From NCBI RefSeq assembly GCF_003386165.1, contig NZ_QRDV01000001.1, positions 862,085-926,084 of the forward strand: a DNA stretch of 64,000 nt, given 5' to 3'. The stretch's first letter is position 1; each line of letters opens with the position of its first letter. The notes under the pieces are model-generated. The model made no database searches. It had not been told where the DNA came from and saw only the letters and a list, made by a program, of their open reading frames with translations. Source of the stretch: Winogradskyella eximia (GTDB lineage Bacteria > Bacteroidota > Bacteroidia > Flavobacteriales > Flavobacteriaceae). The translations under genes were made by a program, and so were the position numbers. Below are positions 62,879-64,000 of this stretch, piece after piece.

Positions 62879-62965
62879 ATGGAAACAAGAATGGTAATTT
62901 ATAGAGAGGAAGCAGAATTTGTTAGAGACTATAAACAAGCATTAATTTTTGAATCTATTTTATAA
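62879..62965 (+). pseudogene. short gene remnant before the cupin
   Basis: ATG 62879 reads METRMVIYREEAEFVRDYKQ then ALIFESIL and a stop (28 codons). The composition looks protein-like, but the ORF is too short to assign. It may be the start of a lost gene. Low confidence. Confidence 0.2.
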
Positions 62966-63017
62966 GCGTAAACTCATTAATAAATATCCTTTTCACATAA
63001 CTTCATTATTTTATATT

Positions 63018-63374
63018 ATGAATATAAACGAGCAACTTAAAACCATAAAAGACTACTATTCTCCTAAAATAATTGGTGAAGTAAATGATGTTTTTATAAA
63101 ACTTGTAAAAATACAGGGAAACAAAGTGCCTTGGCATCACCATAAAAATGAAGATGAATTATTTTATGTGCTTAAAGGAAGTCTTGTTTTTGAAATAGAA
63201 AACCAAGAACCATTTACAATGAAAAAGGGGGATTTGTTCATTGTAAAAAAAGGAATTAATCATAAAGTCAGTTCTAAAAAGGAATGCCATTTAATGCTTA
63301 TTGAAAATAAATCAGCTTTGCATACAGGAAATGTGATTTCTGAGATTACAAAATCAATCAATAATCAAAAATAA
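63018..63374 (+). CDS. small cupin-domain protein
   Basis: From ATG 63018 (MNINEQLKTIKDYYSPKII) the protein is 118 residues. The cupin motif 1 is VPWHHHKNEDELFYVLKGSL with three His and a Glu for a metal. Motif 2 is shortened to FIVKKGINHKVSS with one His. Stand-alone cupins of this size can be isomerases, dioxygenases or sensors; none is implied here. The upstream in-frame TTG at 62949 adds 23 residues with no fold. Confidence 0.85.
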   Translation: MNINEQLKTIKDYYSPKIIGEVNDVFIKLVKIQGNKVPWHHHKNEDELFYVLKGSLVFEIENQEPFTMKKGDLFIVKKGINHKVSSKKECHLMLIENKSALHTGNVISEITKSINNQK

Positions 63375-63506
63375 TGAAACACTAGTGCCATCAGAATTTC
63401 AATTTAGGATTAAAATAATATTAGGTCTGAAGCATGCTATTTTAAAATAGATAGCTGTAGAACTTTATCCACCAACAAAAAAACAACAATTAATAAAAAC
63501 AACAAA

Positions 63507-64000
63507 ATGAGCAAAGGATTAAAAATAGTATTGACAATAGGACTCATTATTGTCTTTCAAGGTATATCGGCACAATCGAAGTTGAATCAATCGAGTGAAT
63601 TTCAAACAGAAATTATTGATTCTGTTTATTCAGAGGTATTCAAAGAATATCGAAAGTTTTGGGTTAAACTCCCTGATAATTATAACCCAAATAGTAGTGT
63701 AAAATATCCTGTTGTTTATTTGTTAGATGGATTTTCTCTGAGAGAAAATTTAGAAGAAATTTATGATAATTATTGGGGACATTATTTGCCTCATATGATT
63801 CTAATTGGAATTTCTAACAAAACTAACAGGATACGGGACTTAACTACTTCTCAGATTAAAATGAGGCGTGGGCAAGCAATGAATAAAGAAACTGGTGGTG
63901 CGGAAAACTTCACCCAAAGTATTGAAAAAGAACTAATCCCATACATTGACAATAAATATCCAACCACGGCCTATCGTACCTTAATTGGGCATTCTTATGC
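63507..64000 (+). CDS. secreted esterase (esterase D / siderophore-esterase-like), 3' end missing
   Basis: The first 164 codons are in the window. A signal peptide (MSKGLKIVLTIGLIIVFQGI to SAQ) is followed by the esterase PF00756-type start FKEYRKFWVKLPDNYNP, VKYPVVYLLDGFS and MILIGISNKTNRIRDLTT. The sequence runs to IGHSY, the beginning of a GHSxGG nucleophile elbow, where the window ends. Relatives hydrolyse siderophore or acyl esters. The substrate is unknown. Confidence 0.85.
   Translation, partial: MSKGLKIVLTIGLIIVFQGISAQSKLNQSSEFQTEIIDSVYSEVFKEYRKFWVKLPDNYNPNSSVKYPVVYLLDGFSLRENLEEIYDNYWGHYLPHMILIGISNKTNRIRDLTTSQIKMRRGQAMNKETGGAENFTQSIEKELIPYIDNKYPTTAYRTLIGHSY

Overview
The window is a low-GC stretch of a Bacteroidota chromosome, almost certainly a member of the Flavobacteriaceae. 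The signs are: Flavobacteriia-type gene content and order (coaX-OMP-TPR-lptC, surE-lpxB-C40-comEC, and a dcw cluster encoding an FtsZ of more than 600 residues); HMG-CoA reductase paired with a GYDIA-type GHMP kinase; start sites without strong Shine-Dalgarno motifs; and TAnnTTTG -7 boxes. A marine relative of Winogradskyella, Psychroserpens or Bizionia is a guess, not something the sequence proves.

Region 1 (1-4.6 kb) is the end of a deoxy-sugar module: the C-terminus of an AldA-like lactaldehyde dehydrogenase, a FucP-type permease and LutABC. Together they would import fucose-like sugar, oxidise lactaldehyde to lactate and lactate to pyruvate. A tRNA-Phe gene on the minus strand follows.

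Region 2 (5-31.8 kb) is housekeeping. It holds coaX with an outer-membrane protein, a TPR protein and LptC; a CorC-type transporter; a PpiD-like chaperone; HMG-CoA reductase with the GYDIA kinase; a DPP-IV-like peptidase followed by two POT peptide transporters; a secreted thioredoxin; comEC, a C40 peptidase, lpxB and surE; the Prc/Tsp protease; an orphan OppC-like permease; engB; and an alpha/beta hydrolase.

Region 3 (32-48.3 kb) is the dcw cluster: mraZ, rsmH, ftsL, ftsI, murE, mraY, murD, ftsW, murG, murC, ftsQ, ftsA, ftsZ. A strong terminator follows, then yqeY and tRNA-Arg(TCG). Upstream of mraZ lies a striking operator: three GTGGT boxes exactly 10 bp apart and a fourth exactly 40 bp further on, bracketing a TATATTTG promoter box.

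Region 4 (48.3-64 kb) is accessory and begins directly after tRNA-Arg. It contains a membrane-anchored AraC-TolB-TPR regulator divergent from an ankyrin lipoprotein, an acyltransferase, a small lipoprotein, an NAD(P)-binding protein, a frameshifted CPBP protease, a membrane thioredoxin, and a second regulator with the domain order reversed (TolB-TPR-AraC). After these come two tandem copies of a pair of beta-barrel-like proteins (one copy broken by a stop codon), two overlooked small ORFs, two alpha/beta hydrolases, a cupin and the start of an esterase.

Region 4 is tied together by repeated non-coding DNA. Two paralogous control regions of about 130 bp (near 50.6 and 59.15 kb) each carry TGCGTCATAATTT-like direct repeats exactly 20 bp apart. 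A short leader, consensus ATCAAAAAACGAACAATT directly before ATG, occurs six times. This looks like a locally expanded, co-regulated envelope module and is the best candidate here for something undescribed.
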